From Microbulbifer halophilus (lineage in GTDB: Bacteria; Pseudomonadota; Gammaproteobacteria; Pseudomonadales; Cellvibrionaceae): a stretch of DNA of 64,000 nt. The stretch spans positions 1 through 64,000 of the forward strand of contig NZ_JAPIVK010000022.1 in the NCBI RefSeq assembly GCF_026183675.1, given 5' to 3'. Positions within the stretch are counted from its first letter, which is position 1; each line of letters starts with the position of its first letter. The position numbers and the translations under genes were made by a program. The notes below the pieces were generated by a model, which was not told the DNA's origin, ran no database searches, and saw only the letters and a list, made by a program, of their open reading frames with translations. Positions 18,614-28,700 of the stretch are shown here, in pieces.

Positions 18614-18749
18614 AACTGTACTGTCGTACAAATACCGGAAACCTCCAGGGATAGCGGTATGGCTATATTTGGATAGCCGTGGCTAAATGTCGGGATATCG
18701 ACGGATATGGCCACGTCAATGAATAAATTTCTTCTAAAAATAATTCATT

Positions 18750-19589
18750 ATGCTTACATTTTTTGATCTTTTAAGAGTTTATAAAATTGATCCAATGGAG
18801 GTGCGCCTTGTTAGGCACGGCAATAAGGAGATCAATGTTCTTGAAACTTTTTTTAATGATATTGAAAAGCTCAAAGAATATACTGCTTGGCAAAAGCCCG
18901 GAAAGTACAAGGATTCAAAGTTTCTAGCTATATTTGCTCCAGGAAGAAGCACAACATCAATATTTTTGGGGCTTTGGAAGATAAATGGAGTTACACGGAA
19001 CTCAGATTTAGCACCCAAGCACTTAAACCTACTAGAAAAGCATGATTTACCGATGAGATGGCTTGAGAAGTCGGATCGCTACGACCTTTCCCTCTCTAGT
19101 GAAATGTTTCATTTGATTCAGAGACTTGTTATTGACTGGGGACCATCAACAGTAAGCTGGGTTCAGAAGAAAAATAAGGAAGTTGTAGAGATAAAAGCTA
19201 AAAATTCAATCGGTGAATTTTCATCTTATGACAACATTCGCCTCTCATATGATGATCTCAGAATTTTAATAAATGACATAGGAGCCAATTCAACTTGGTT
19301 TAATGCGCTTTCTTCTGTAAATGGCGTTTACTTGATAAAAAACAAGGAAAACGGGCAGTTATATGTAGGCTCAGCGTATGGTAAGGGTGGAATATTGGGT
19401 CGCTGGTCTTTGTATGCTAAAACGGGGCATGCTGGCAATAAGCTTCTCAAGGGCCTTGACCCAAGCCATTTTGAATTTTCTGTTCTTGAGATTTCACCGG
19501 CAACAATGTCGGCAGATGATGTTATTGCAAGAGAAAATAGATGGAAAGAGTGTCTTGGAACAAGGGATTTTGGACTTAATGATAATTAG
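18750..19589 (+). CDS. GIY-YIG nuclease-domain protein, AT-rich
   Basis: A 279-aa protein with a C-terminal GIY-YIG fold: GVY at 192-194, YVG at 205-207, Arg218 and a candidate metal-ligand Glu262 in RENRWKECLG. The first 185 residues match no family I recognise and could be a target-recognition region. GIY-YIG domains are single-metal nucleases in homing, repair and restriction proteins. The gene is far more AT-rich than its left neighbour and has no obvious ribosome site, both consistent with horizontal acquisition. It opens the island carrying the type I restriction system. Confidence 0.7.
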   Translation: MLTFFDLLRVYKIDPMEVRLVRHGNKEINVLETFFNDIEKLKEYTAWQKPGKYKDSKFLAIFAPGRSTTSIFLGLWKINGVTRNSDLAPKHLNLLEKHDLPMRWLEKSDRYDLSLSSEMFHLIQRLVIDWGPSTVSWVQKKNKEVVEIKAKNSIGEFSSYDNIRLSYDDLRILINDIGANSTWFNALSSVNGVYLIKNKENGQLYVGSAYGKGGILGRWSLYAKTGHAGNKLLKGLDPSHFEFSVLEISPATMSADDVIARENRWKECLGTRDFGLNDN

Positions 19590-19670
19590 CGGTCCATGCC
19601 AAGGTTACAGACTTCGCCAGACTTATCCGGAACGCAAAGTTAGCTCCAACAGTGTCGAAAAGGAGAAAAA

Positions 19671-19799
19671 GTGAATACTGATCAAGAAAAGGAAAACTTG
19701 TGCGCTAATGAACTTTCCTTGCGACGAGCAACTAGATATTGCCTTTATCATCCAACTCTAACACTCAGAACTCTAGCCTTACCGCAAAAAGACGAATAG
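19671..19799 (+). CDS. Possible small ORF (42 aa), unknown
   Basis: A GTG-started 42-codon ORF preceded by an excellent ribosome site (AAAAGGAG, 5 nt spacing). The product begins MNTDQEKENLCANELSLRR and ends LPQKDE; it is polar, with no membrane segment. No family is recognised. It could be a genuine small gene of the island or the start of a decayed longer gene. The surrounding 19590-19864 sequence holds nothing else identifiable. Confidence 0.3.
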   Translation: MNTDQEKENLCANELSLRRATRYCLYHPTLTLRTLALPQKDE

Positions 19800-19864
19800 C
19801 GCTGAGCAGCTTCGTGGTTGGAGTTATTTATTACTTGAAACCTAAATCTATATAAGGAAATTTT

Positions 19865-20371
19865 ATGCTTGCCACCCATATGGATGCAGAAAGGCGGTAC
19901 GATTTGCTGAGAAAGGCGTCTCTCCGGGCAATTGCATCGCAACTTGACTCTGCCAGAGGCCTGGAACTCAGGCTTATTGATCAGAAAGCGCTATCGAAGG
20001 CTGGAGAGTGGAGTCTATTCCCGGAAAGAAAAGTAGATTGGGAGTGGAGCAATTACCATGACTTCAGGTTAAGGTATCCCAAGAGATTTGAACTAGCCCT
20101 GTGGCACCGCTCTCAATTGGCAAGCCTATCATTAGGGCGCCCAACATATAGCGCAACGGGGCTGCGATTAGATTTCATAGAAAAGAATCCGAGAGTCGAA
20201 GATATAAAAGTATTTCAGATAACTCTTGCCGCCATGAATGTTTACGCCGATACTTTAGGTGCTACGGAGTTACGCATAATGAACCCGATAAACAATGAAG
20301 TGAAGCAATATTACGAGAGGTTCGGACTGACATACATCTCAAAGGGTGACTACCTGGTAGCCAGGATTTAA
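19865..20371 (+). CDS. GNAT-like acetyltransferase-fold protein, first gene of a three-gene cassette
   Basis: A 168-aa protein. The second half resembles a GNAT fold: FELALWHRSQLASLSLGRPT as the central strands, then the C-terminal pattern LGATELRIMNPINNEVKQYY followed by ERFGLTYISKGDYLV, typical of the last GNAT helix and strand. A clear acetyl-CoA pyrophosphate loop (Q/RxxGxG/A) is not obvious, so activity is uncertain. AAGGAA 5 nt before the ATG supports the start. The next small gene begins 5 nt after the stop and a third overlaps it, so the trio is probably co-transcribed. It could be an acetyltransferase toxin or a mobile-element accessory protein; this is inference. Confidence 0.6.
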   Translation: MLATHMDAERRYDLLRKASLRAIASQLDSARGLELRLIDQKALSKAGEWSLFPERKVDWEWSNYHDFRLRYPKRFELALWHRSQLASLSLGRPTYSATGLRLDFIEKNPRVEDIKVFQITLAAMNVYADTLGATELRIMNPINNEVKQYYERFGLTYISKGDYLVARI

Positions 20372-20376
20372 ACGCT

Positions 20377-20580
20377 ATGACCAAAAAGATATCAGACATC
20401 AAAGAGCACAAGCGGAGAAAAGGCAAATTGACTCCCGAAGAGTCTGCCAGACTGGCCAAGAAAAGGTTTTTAGACCCCAAGTATGACTCAATAGAAGAGC
20501 CTAAAGGGCTGGCATCCGGAAAGACATCCAAGTCGGGAAGATTTATTGACGACAAAGGGGAGGAAGATAATGAAAGATGA
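20377..20580 (+). CDS. Small highly charged protein, second gene of the cassette
   Basis: A 67-aa hydrophilic protein, basic in its first half (SDIKEHKRRKGKLTPEES) and acidic at its end (DDKGEEDNER), with no hydrophobic core and probably partly disordered. It starts 5 nt after the stop of the GNAT-like gene without its own strong ribosome site, implying translational coupling. Its last 11 bases overlap the next gene. Family not recognised; a nucleic-acid-binding or antitoxin-like role is possible but unproven. Confidence 0.55.
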   Translation: MTKKISDIKEHKRRKGKLTPEESARLAKKRFLDPKYDSIEEPKGLASGKTSKSGRFIDDKGEEDNER

Positions 20581-20731
20581 CTTCAACAAGCTACCAGACA
20601 TTGAAAAGCAGAAGGTTCCATCAAAATCCGAGATCGACCCTAGGATGGCAACCGCAGAGACAACAATTTCTGCTGTAAAAGCGGCAAAAAAATACAAATT
20701 GAAGGAGATCAATCTGGATATCAAAAAATAG
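20570..20731 (+). CDS. Small Lys-rich protein, third gene of the cassette
   Basis: A 53-aa Lys-rich protein, beginning MKDDFNKLPDIEKQK, with a predicted helix around TAETTISAVKAAKKYKL. The ATG at 20570 lies inside the end of the preceding gene and has a strong GGGGAGG about 6 nt upstream. I do not recognise a family. Overlap and spacing make it part of one unit with the two genes before it. A short hairpin (20769-20787) without a T-tract follows. Confidence 0.5.
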   Translation: MKDDFNKLPDIEKQKVPSKSEIDPRMATAETTISAVKAAKKYKLKEINLDIKK

Positions 20732-20825
20732 CTCAACCACAGCCAATTACAGAGACGGTTTTCCGCTTCGGCTTCACCCCGAAGCCGGGATCGGTTTAAG
20801 CATTATTCTTCAGGAGACATCGTAG

Positions 20826-21707
20826 ATGGGGTTTGGCCGTAAAGTAACAATATATCTGGCTGACGGCGTACCTTCGGGCATCAGACACGTTGAAATCGCA
20901 AATTGGTCGGGGCAGGCCATCGCATGCCCTAGAAGCCGCCTCAACGAGCTTCACCAGTGGCCCGAAGCCCAGCGCCCCGGGGTCTATTTTTTGCTGGAGA
21001 AGCAAACAGCGGAAACTGGCGACAAGGCGTACATTGGAGAGTCCGAAAACGTCGTCAATAGGTTGGGCCAGCAGGATAGGAAACAGGATTTCTGGAATGA
21101 AGTCATTGTTTTTACAAGCAAGGATGAAAACCTGACCAAGGCACATATCAAGTTTCTGGAATCGCGTCTCGCGGCAATCAGTATCGAGGCGGACCGCTAC
21201 AAGATTGAGAACGGTAACACTCCAACGGAATCAACATTGCCGCGTGCGGATAAAGATTCCATGGAGGAGTTCATCCAGAACCTTCGCATTGCTCTGGGCA
21301 CGCTCGGGCACCGGGTTTTGGAGCCGGTTAAAGCGCCAACCGCCACGGTCATCGATGAGTCCCCAAAGCTATCGCAGTTCGAGTTCTCGTTTTCGATCCG
21401 CGGATTGAATGCCCGCGGCCAGCAAACTGACGATGGCTTTGTCTTGTTTGAGGGCTCTGATATCTCTCGAAAAACCAGCAAGAGCATGCCAGGAAAGACG
21501 GCGGCAATTCGGGAGAAATGGATCGCCGATGGAACGATAGTGCCAGATGGCGACAGATTCCGGCTCACAAAAGATAGCGTTCTCAGCTCGTCTTCCTATG
21601 CGGCGGTTTTAGTCGCCGGTACGAGCAGGTCTGGCCCGCAGAGCTGGATCGACGAGCACGGCCGTTCACTGAAATCGATCGAGGAACTTCTGCTTGACGA
21701 GGCATAG
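20826..21707 (+). CDS. GIY-YIG nuclease family protein with C-terminal DUF4357
   Basis: A 293-aa protein. The GIY-YIG domain is at about 50-130: GVY 52-54, YIG 69-71, Arg79 and Glu112 in KFLESRLA fit the catalytic set. The C-terminal part, about 200-293 (from DDGFVLFEGSDISR through PQSWIDEHGRSLKSIEELL), matches DUF4357. Such proteins are common next to restriction-modification genes and probably act on DNA, although no reaction is established. AGGAG lies 9 nt before the ATG. It is immediately upstream of hsdM (198 bp gap) in the same orientation. Confidence 0.8.
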   Translation: MGFGRKVTIYLADGVPSGIRHVEIANWSGQAIACPRSRLNELHQWPEAQRPGVYFLLEKQTAETGDKAYIGESENVVNRLGQQDRKQDFWNEVIVFTSKDENLTKAHIKFLESRLAAISIEADRYKIENGNTPTESTLPRADKDSMEEFIQNLRIALGTLGHRVLEPVKAPTATVIDESPKLSQFEFSFSIRGLNARGQQTDDGFVLFEGSDISRKTSKSMPGKTAAIREKWIADGTIVPDGDRFRLTKDSVLSSSSYAAVLVAGTSRSGPQSWIDEHGRSLKSIEELLLDEA

Positions 21708-21905
21708 AAAGCCATCCCATGACATACAACGGAATCTACCCTTCTATGCGGCCAGTGATTCGCAACCTAGACGAGGCAAAGGGCGCCAATTAGGTGTAAA
21801 ATCGCAGCAGCCCGATCCGGCGCGCCTGGCCCCCTGGCAACACCAGGCCACCCGCGCCTCCGGACTCCATAAGTGGTTAAAAACAAGTATCCATCAGGAC
21901 ATTCC

Positions 21906-24407
21906 ATGCCCTTAACCCTCAGTCAACTCGAAAGCCACCTGTTCAGCGCCGCCGATATCCTGCGCGGCAAGATGGACGCCTCGGAATTCAAGGAATACAT
22001 CTTCGGCATGCTGTTCCTCAAGCGCTGCTCGGACGTGTTTGAAGAGCGCCGCGAGCGGGTGATTGACGAGCAAATGGCCAAAGGCAAATCCGAAGCGGAT
22101 GCCACCAAGATGGCCGAGGCCAAGCACTGGTACCTGGACGCCTTCTACGTACCGGAAGATTCCCGCTGGGACTACCTGGTCAAGGAGGCCCACAAGAACG
22201 TCGGCGATGCGCTCAACACCGCCCTGGGCGGACTGGAGCAGGGCAATGCCAGCCTGCAGGATGTGCTGGAGCATATCGACTTCAACCGCAAGGTGGGCCA
22301 GAGCAAGCTGCCGGATATCAAGCTGCGCGGGCTGATCAATCATTTCAATAAGTACCGCCTGCGCGACCGGGATTTCGAGTTCCCGGATCTGCTGGGCGCC
22401 GCCTACGAATACCTGATCGGCGACTTCGCCGACTCCGCCGGCAAGAAGGGCGGCGAATTCTACACCCCGCGCGCCGTGGTGCGCATGATGGTGCGGCTGC
22501 TGAAACCGGAGCAGCACCACAAGGTCTACGACCCCTGCTGCGGCTCCGGCGGTATGCTGATTGCCGCCAAGGAGTGGATCGACGAGCACGGCGGCGAGGG
22601 TTACCGGCTGGACTGCTACGGCCAGGAGAACGCCGGCACCGTCTGGTCCATTGCCCGGATGAATATGCTGCTGCACGGCATCACCACCGCCAACCTGCAG
22701 AACGACGACACCCTGGAAAAGCCCCGCCATACCACCGGCGGCGAGTTACAGCGCTTTGACCGTATCCTTACCAACCCGCCCTTTTCCATCAACTTCGGCA
22801 GCAAGGACACGGACGAAACCGGCCAGCCGGTGTACCAGCCCCTGCACCCCGAGCGCTTCCAGTACGGCCAGGTGCCCCTGGGCAGCAAAAAGGCGGACCT
22901 GATGTTCCTGCAGCATATGCTGGCCGTGTGCGCCGAGGGCGGCATGGTGGCCACGGTACTGCCCCACGGCGTACTGTTTCGCGGCGGGGACGAGCAGAAG
23001 ATTCGCAAGGGCATTATCGAAGACGACCTGCTGGAAGCGGTCATCGGCCTGCCGCCCAACCTCTTCTACGGCACCGGCATCCCCGCCTGTATTCTGGTGC
23101 TGCGCCAGCGCTCAAGCGAGGGCGCCAACCAGGTCAGCAGCAAGCACCCCAACAACCGGGGCAAGACGCTGTTTATCAACGCCGACCGGGAATACTTCGA
23201 GGGCCGGGCGCAGAACTACCTGATGCCCGAACACATCGAAAAAATCGCCGCCGTCTACGAGACCTTTGCCGAGGGGCAGGGGCGGGACATCCCCGGCTTT
23301 GCCAGCATCGTCAGTACCGAGACCCTGCGCGAGAATGACTACAACCTGAACATCCGCCGCTACGCGGACAATGCCCCGCCGCCGGAGCCCCACGACGTCC
23401 ACGCCCACCTGGTGGGTGGCATTCCCGAGGCGGAAATCGAAGCCAAACTGCCCCTGTTCCAGGCCCAGGGCCTGAACCCGGACGACCTCTTCCAGCCCAA
23501 ACCGAATGACCCGGGCTACCGCCTCTTTCGCGACCAGCTCAGCCAGAAAGCGGATATCAAACCCGCCATCGAACAAAACGCCGGGGTGCAAGCCCGGGAG
23601 CAGGCCCTGCGCGATGCCTTCAAGCACTGGTGGCAGAACCACAGCCAGAGCATTACCGCCCTGGCCCAGCACCGGGAATACGCCGCACTGCGCAAAGAAC
23701 TGCTCAACAGCTTTAGCGAGAGCCTGAAACCCATCGGCCTGCTGGACGACTTCCAGATCAGCGGCATGATCGCCGGCTTCTGGCACCAGCAGAAGTACGA
23801 CTTCCTCACCCTGATGGCCCGCGACAGCCGCGGCGTCATCGACGCCTGGCGCACGAGTATCCTCACCGCCATGGAGGACAAAAACATCAAGGACGACCCG
23901 CTGGAACACAAGCTGGTGAAGTTCCTGTTGAGCGGCTTCCTCGAAGAGCTGCAACAACTGGAAAACCGCAAGGCCGAACTGGACAGCCAGATCAAGGCCG
24001 CCGAGGAAAAACTGCCCAAAGGCGGGGATGAAGAAGACGAAGGCGACAATGAACCGCTAGGCGAGGCGGAAATCGCCGCGCTGGAAAAACAGATCAAAGC
24101 CTGGAAGAAAGCGCGCACCGCCAATGCCAAAAAACTGAAAGCCAAGCGGGCCGCCCTGCCGGAGGAACTGAACACCGGCGTGGACGCCCTGGACAAGGCC
24201 CAGGCCGCCGAACTGCTGCTCACCATCCTCCACAACGATATGCACAGCATCGTCGAGCGCTATATCAATTCCCAGCGCCAGCAGGTGGTCGCCGCCGTGG
24301 AAAACTGGTGGGATAAATACGGGGTGACGCTGACCGAGATCGAGCAGGAGCGGGAACAGGCGGCGAAGCAACTGGCTGGGTATTTGGAGGGGTTGGGGTA
24401 TGTCTGA
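21906..24407 (+). CDS. hsdM: Type I restriction-modification system methyltransferase subunit, long form
   Basis: An 833-aa N6-adenine methyltransferase subunit. An HsdM N-terminal helical domain is followed by the SAM-binding motif DPCCGSGG (from residue 209) and the catalytic motif NPPF (290-293). The C-terminal third, about residues 560-833, is a long charged helical/coiled-coil extension (many Lys/Glu, around 690-760). Usual HsdM is about 500 aa, so this is a long variant. The ATG at 21906 starts the conserved [11 protein letters not shown] segment and has AGGA upstream. With HsdS it methylates host DNA; with HsdR it forms the restriction complex. It overlaps hsdS by 8 bp. Confidence 0.93.
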   Translation: MPLTLSQLESHLFSAADILRGKMDASEFKEYIFGMLFLKRCSDVFEERRERVIDEQMAKGKSEADATKMAEAKHWYLDAFYVPEDSRWDYLVKEAHKNVGDALNTALGGLEQGNASLQDVLEHIDFNRKVGQSKLPDIKLRGLINHFNKYRLRDRDFEFPDLLGAAYEYLIGDFADSAGKKGGEFYTPRAVVRMMVRLLKPEQHHKVYDPCCGSGGMLIAAKEWIDEHGGEGYRLDCYGQENAGTVWSIARMNMLLHGITTANLQNDDTLEKPRHTTGGELQRFDRILTNPPFSINFGSKDTDETGQPVYQPLHPERFQYGQVPLGSKKADLMFLQHMLAVCAEGGMVATVLPHGVLFRGGDEQKIRKGIIEDDLLEAVIGLPPNLFYGTGIPACILVLRQRSSEGANQVSSKHPNNRGKTLFINADREYFEGRAQNYLMPEHIEKIAAVYETFAEGQGRDIPGFASIVSTETLRENDYNLNIRRYADNAPPPEPHDVHAHLVGGIPEAEIEAKLPLFQAQGLNPDDLFQPKPNDPGYRLFRDQLSQKADIKPAIEQNAGVQAREQALRDAFKHWWQNHSQSITALAQHREYAALRKELLNSFSESLKPIGLLDDFQISGMIAGFWHQQKYDFLTLMARDSRGVIDAWRTSILTAMEDKNIKDDPLEHKLVKFLLSGFLEELQQLENRKAELDSQIKAAEEKLPKGGDEEDEGDNEPLGEAEIAALEKQIKAWKKARTANAKKLKAKRAALPEELNTGVDALDKAQAAELLLTILHNDMHSIVERYINSQRQQVVAAVENWWDKYGVTLTEIEQEREQAAKQLAGYLEGLGYV

Positions 24408-25701
24408 GTGGAAGGCAGTCAAAATCTCGGATGTTGCCGAGTTTTTTATTGGGGGCACCCCTTCTCGAACAACCCCTGCATTTTGGGCAGATAAGCCTGA
24501 TGGCCATCCATGGATATCAATCTCTGATTTGCAGAACAAGTATATATCGGAAACTTCGGAACATATCACTGATCTTGGCGCTAAGCTTAGCAACGTTAAA
24601 GAAATACCTACAAACTCGGTGGTGATGAGCTTCAAGCTCAGTATTGGTAGGGTCGCTATTACCAGCGGAATGATGTACTGCAATGAAGCTATTGCGTTCT
24701 TCAAACCGAATGGCGAGTTAGACACTCGGTGGCTATATCACGTATTGCCTAGAGCTGTTAAGGCAGTTGTCGTCGATACAGCAGTAAAGGGAGCCACGCT
24801 AAACAAAAAGAAGATGTCGGAGATTGAGCTGAGGCTGCCAACTGTTGACGAGCAGACAACCATTGCGGATATCCTCGACACCCTGGACACCCAAATCCGC
24901 CAAACCGAGGCTATTATCGCCAAGCTGCAGCAGGTCAAGCAGGGCCTGCTGCACGACCTGCTGACGCGCGGCATCGACGCCAACGGCCAACTCCGCCCAC
25001 CCCGCGACCAGGCCCCCGAACTCTATAAGGAATCGCCGCTGGGGTGGGTTCCGAGGGAGTGGGAAACATCTAAACTTTTGGATTTGCTTGCTGATGTCGA
25101 ACCGGCAATGCGATCCGGTCCATTCGGTAGTGCTTTACTCAAGTCAGAATTAGTGGAGGAAGGCATTCCTTTATTGGGTATCGACAATGTGCATGTCGAA
25201 GTTTTTAGATCAGATTTTCGTCGCTTTGTTACTCCTGAAAAGTTTTCTGAACTAAAGCGATACTCCGTTCGGCCTGACGACATTATGATCACGATAATGG
25301 GTACAGTTGGGCGTTGCTGTCTTGTTCCCAAAGAAATTGGGAGTGCTTTATCTTCGAAGCACACTTGGACGATAACCTTAGATAGTAAGCGTTACAGACC
25401 CTATCTCGCTATGTTGCAGATAAACTATGCGCCTTGGGTGCTTCGACATTTTTCTGGTGATGAGCAGGGTGGGACCATGTCTGCTATTCGGTCCGATACA
25501 CTTCGAAGCACCCGGTTTCCAGTGCCGCCGATTGATGAACAGCTTTTAATTGAGCAGCGCCTTAAAACCATCTCGGAGCGAATCCAGCATGAGACGCTGA
25601 AAGTTAAAAAGCTAAAACTAAAAAAATCCGGCCTAATGGACGACCTCCTATCCGGCCGCGTCCGCGTCACCTCGCTTCCCGACACCGCCAAAGCCAGCTA
25701 A
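24400..25701 (+). CDS. hsdS: Type I restriction-modification specificity subunit
   Basis: A 433-aa protein with two target-recognition domains (about residues 1-145 and 210-370). Each is followed by a conserved helical spacer: 147-200 ([17 protein letters not shown]..) and 371-425 ([13 protein letters not shown]..). Two half-site TRDs are standard and set the bipartite DNA sequence recognised. The TRD segments are visibly AT-richer than the conserved spacer and than hsdM/hsdR, as expected for exchanged specificity modules. It overlaps the end of hsdM, giving translational coupling, and is followed 13 bp later by hsdR. The recognition sequence cannot be read from the protein. Confidence 0.93.
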   Translation: MSEWKAVKISDVAEFFIGGTPSRTTPAFWADKPDGHPWISISDLQNKYISETSEHITDLGAKLSNVKEIPTNSVVMSFKLSIGRVAITSGMMYCNEAIAFFKPNGELDTRWLYHVLPRAVKAVVVDTAVKGATLNKKKMSEIELRLPTVDEQTTIADILDTLDTQIRQTEAIIAKLQQVKQGLLHDLLTRGIDANGQLRPPRDQAPELYKESPLGWVPREWETSKLLDLLADVEPAMRSGPFGSALLKSELVEEGIPLLGIDNVHVEVFRSDFRRFVTPEKFSELKRYSVRPDDIMITIMGTVGRCCLVPKEIGSALSSKHTWTITLDSKRYRPYLAMLQINYAPWVLRHFSGDEQGGTMSAIRSDTLRSTRFPVPPIDEQLLIEQRLKTISERIQHETLKVKKLKLKKSGLMDDLLSGRVRVTSLPDTAKAS

Positions 25702-25714
25702 CAGGAGTTTGTTG

Positions 25715-28700
25715 ATGGGCCCGGAATTACAGTACAGCGAACAGCCCCTGATCGACCAGTTGCTGGCCATGGGCTGGACCCATACCCCCGGCAGCCTGGA
25801 CGATCCGGCGGCCACCGGGCGCAAGAGCTTTGCCGAGGTACTGCAAGGCGATGTGCTGCGGGCCCAGCTTAAGTGGCTTAATACCCGCACCCTGGACAAT
25901 GGCGAGCAAGTGGAATGGCTGGACGAGGAACGCATCAGCAGTGCCGTATCCGCCCTCACACGCATCGCCGCGCCGGGGCTGATGGAGGCCAACCAGATTG
26001 CCACGGAATTATTGACCGAAGGCTTTGTGGTGGACGGCCTCGCGGATTGGGACGGCGGGCGCTCGCGCACGATCCACTATATCGACTGGGAAAACCCGGC
26101 CAATAACCGGTTCACCGTGATCAACCAGTTCAAGGTGCAGTGCCCGCCGGGGCACGACAGCGTCAAACAGCATGTGATTCCGGATTTGGTGCTGCTGGTC
26201 AACGGCATTCCGCTGGTGGTGATCGAATGCAAAAGCCCCACCGCCAGCTCCGCGCCGGTAAGCGAGGCCATCGACCAGTTGCGCCGCTATGGAAACCAGC
26301 GCTTTGCCCAGGGCGAGGTGAGCGATAACGAGGGCGCGCCGGCGCTGTTCAATACCAACCAGTTTCTGCTGGCCACCTGCTTTGATGACTGCCTGGTGGG
26401 CACCCTGGCCGCCGGCAGCGGCCACTACCTGCCCTGGAAAACCGTGGCGAGTATCGAAAACCCTGGTCGCACCGAGGAAGACGTGGCCGCGGCCCTGGGC
26501 GTAAAAACTCTCTCGCCCCAACAGCGCACCGTGGCGGGCATGCTGGACAAGGCCAACCTGCTGGATATTGTGCGCCACTTCACCCTGTTTATGACCAGCG
26601 GCGGTCAGACCATCAAACTGGTGTGCCGCTACCAGCAGTATCGCGGCGTGGTCAAAGCCATTCACCGCCTGAAACACGGCAAGACCCGACAGCAGGACGG
26701 CGAGTACGACCGCCGTGGCGGCATTGTCTGGCACACCCAGGGCTCCGGCAAAAGCCTGACCATGGTGTTCGCCCTGCGCCGCCTGCGCACCGACCCGACC
26801 CTGCGCCGCTTCAAGGTGGTGGTAGTCACCGACCGCAACGACCTGCAAAAGCAGCTTTCCGGCACCGCCACCCTGAGTGGCGAGGCGGTGCAAGTCGCCC
26901 AAAGCAGCCAGGCCCTGAAAAACATTCTGCGCCAGGACGGGCCGGGGCTGGTGTTCGCCATGATCCAGAAATACCGGGACGAGGCCAGCAAGCTCGGCGA
27001 GTTTGAGCAACTGAACAACAGCGAGGACATTCTGGTGATGGTGGACGAAGCCCACCGCACCCAGGCCGGCGACCTGCACGCCAACCTGCTGGCCAGCCTG
27101 CCCAACTGCGCCCGCATCGGCTTTACCGGCACGCCCATTATCATGGGCGAGAAAAAACGCACCCACGAAATCTTCGGCGAGTTTATCGACAAGTACACCA
27201 TCCGCGAGGCGGAAGCCGACGGCGCCACCGTGCCCGTGCTGTACGAGGGCCGCACGGTTCAGGGCGCGGTGAAGGATGGCAGCAGCCTGGACGAATTGTT
27301 CGAAGACTTTTTTGCCGGCAAAAGCGACGACGAGCTGGAGGCCATCAAAAAGAAATACGCCACCAAGGGCAATGTGCTGGAAGCGCCCAAACTGATCGAC
27401 GAAAAAGCGCGGGACATGCTGCGCCACTACGTCACCAACATCCTGCCCAACGGCTTCAAGGCCCAGGTGGTGGCCTACAGCCGCCTGGCTGCGGTGCGCT
27501 ACAAAGGCGCCTTTGAAAAAGCCCGGGACGAGCTGCTGGGCGAAGCGGGCTACCTGAGCCCGGAGATCAAGGCTCTGGACGACGAAGAACTGTGCCGCAA
27601 ATCCCCCAAAATGCAGGCGCTGGTGCAGGCCTGGCGTTACCGGGAGCTGATTGGCCGCTTGCAGTTTGCCACCATTATCTCCGGCGATAACAACGACGGC
27701 AGCGAGTGGGCCGAACACACCGACCGTGCCGCCCAGGACCTGGCCATTGATCGCTTCAAGAAGCCGCTGCTGCCAAAAGAGGAGGACAGCAAGGACAATA
27801 GCGATCCGCTGGCGTTTCTGATCGTCAAATCCATGCTGCTCACCGGCTTTGATGCACCCATCGAGGGCGTCATGTACCTGGACCGCTCCATTCGCGAAGC
27901 GGAGCTGTTGCAGACCATCGCCCGGGTCAACCGCACCGGCTTTGGCAAGTCGGCGGGCATCGTGGTGGACTACTACGGCGTGGCCAATCACCTGAAGGCG
28001 GCGCTGGCCGCCTACAGCGATGACGACGTGGACGGCGCCCTGCGCAGCCTGAAAGACGAAATCCCGGCCCTGCGCGACCGCCACCTGCGGGCGGTGGACG
28101 TGCTGCGCGCTCGCGGCATCGAAGACCTGAACGATATCGAAAGCTGCGTGCAGGCCCTGGACAGCGAGCGCCTGCGCCAGGAATTCGGCGTGAAGGTGAA
28201 AGCCTTTATGCAGAGCCTGGACCTGGTGCTGCCGCGCCCGGAGGCCTTGCCCTTTACCCAGGACGCCAAACAACTGGCCATGATCCATGCCGCCGCCCGG
28301 CGCCGCTACCGGGACGGCCCGGTGCTGGGCAAGGACGTGGGCGCCAAGGTACGCAAGCTGATCGACGACCATGTGATCTCCCTGGGGATAGACCCGAAGA
28401 TAGCCCCGGTGAACCTCACCGACGCCAGCTTCAGCCAGCAGTTGAACCAGGTACGCGAGCAGGCCGCCGGCTACGACGCCGACCCGGACAAAGGCAAAAA
28501 AGCCGTGGCCTCGGAAATGGAGCACGCCATTCGCAGCCACGTCCGGCAAAAGCTGGATGAAGACCCGGTGTACTACGGCAAACTCAGCGAGCGCCTGAAG
28601 GAGATCCTGGAGGGCCTTGAAGGCCAGTGGGACGAGCTGATAACCGCGCTGCAATCCATCATCGACGAGGTGAACAGCGGCAGCACCCAACACGAGGAAG

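Noticed and set aside
21720-21794. A 24-codon ORF (MTYNGIYPSM..) before hsdM
   Set aside because: Too short and without a ribosome site; may be part of the hsdM leader.
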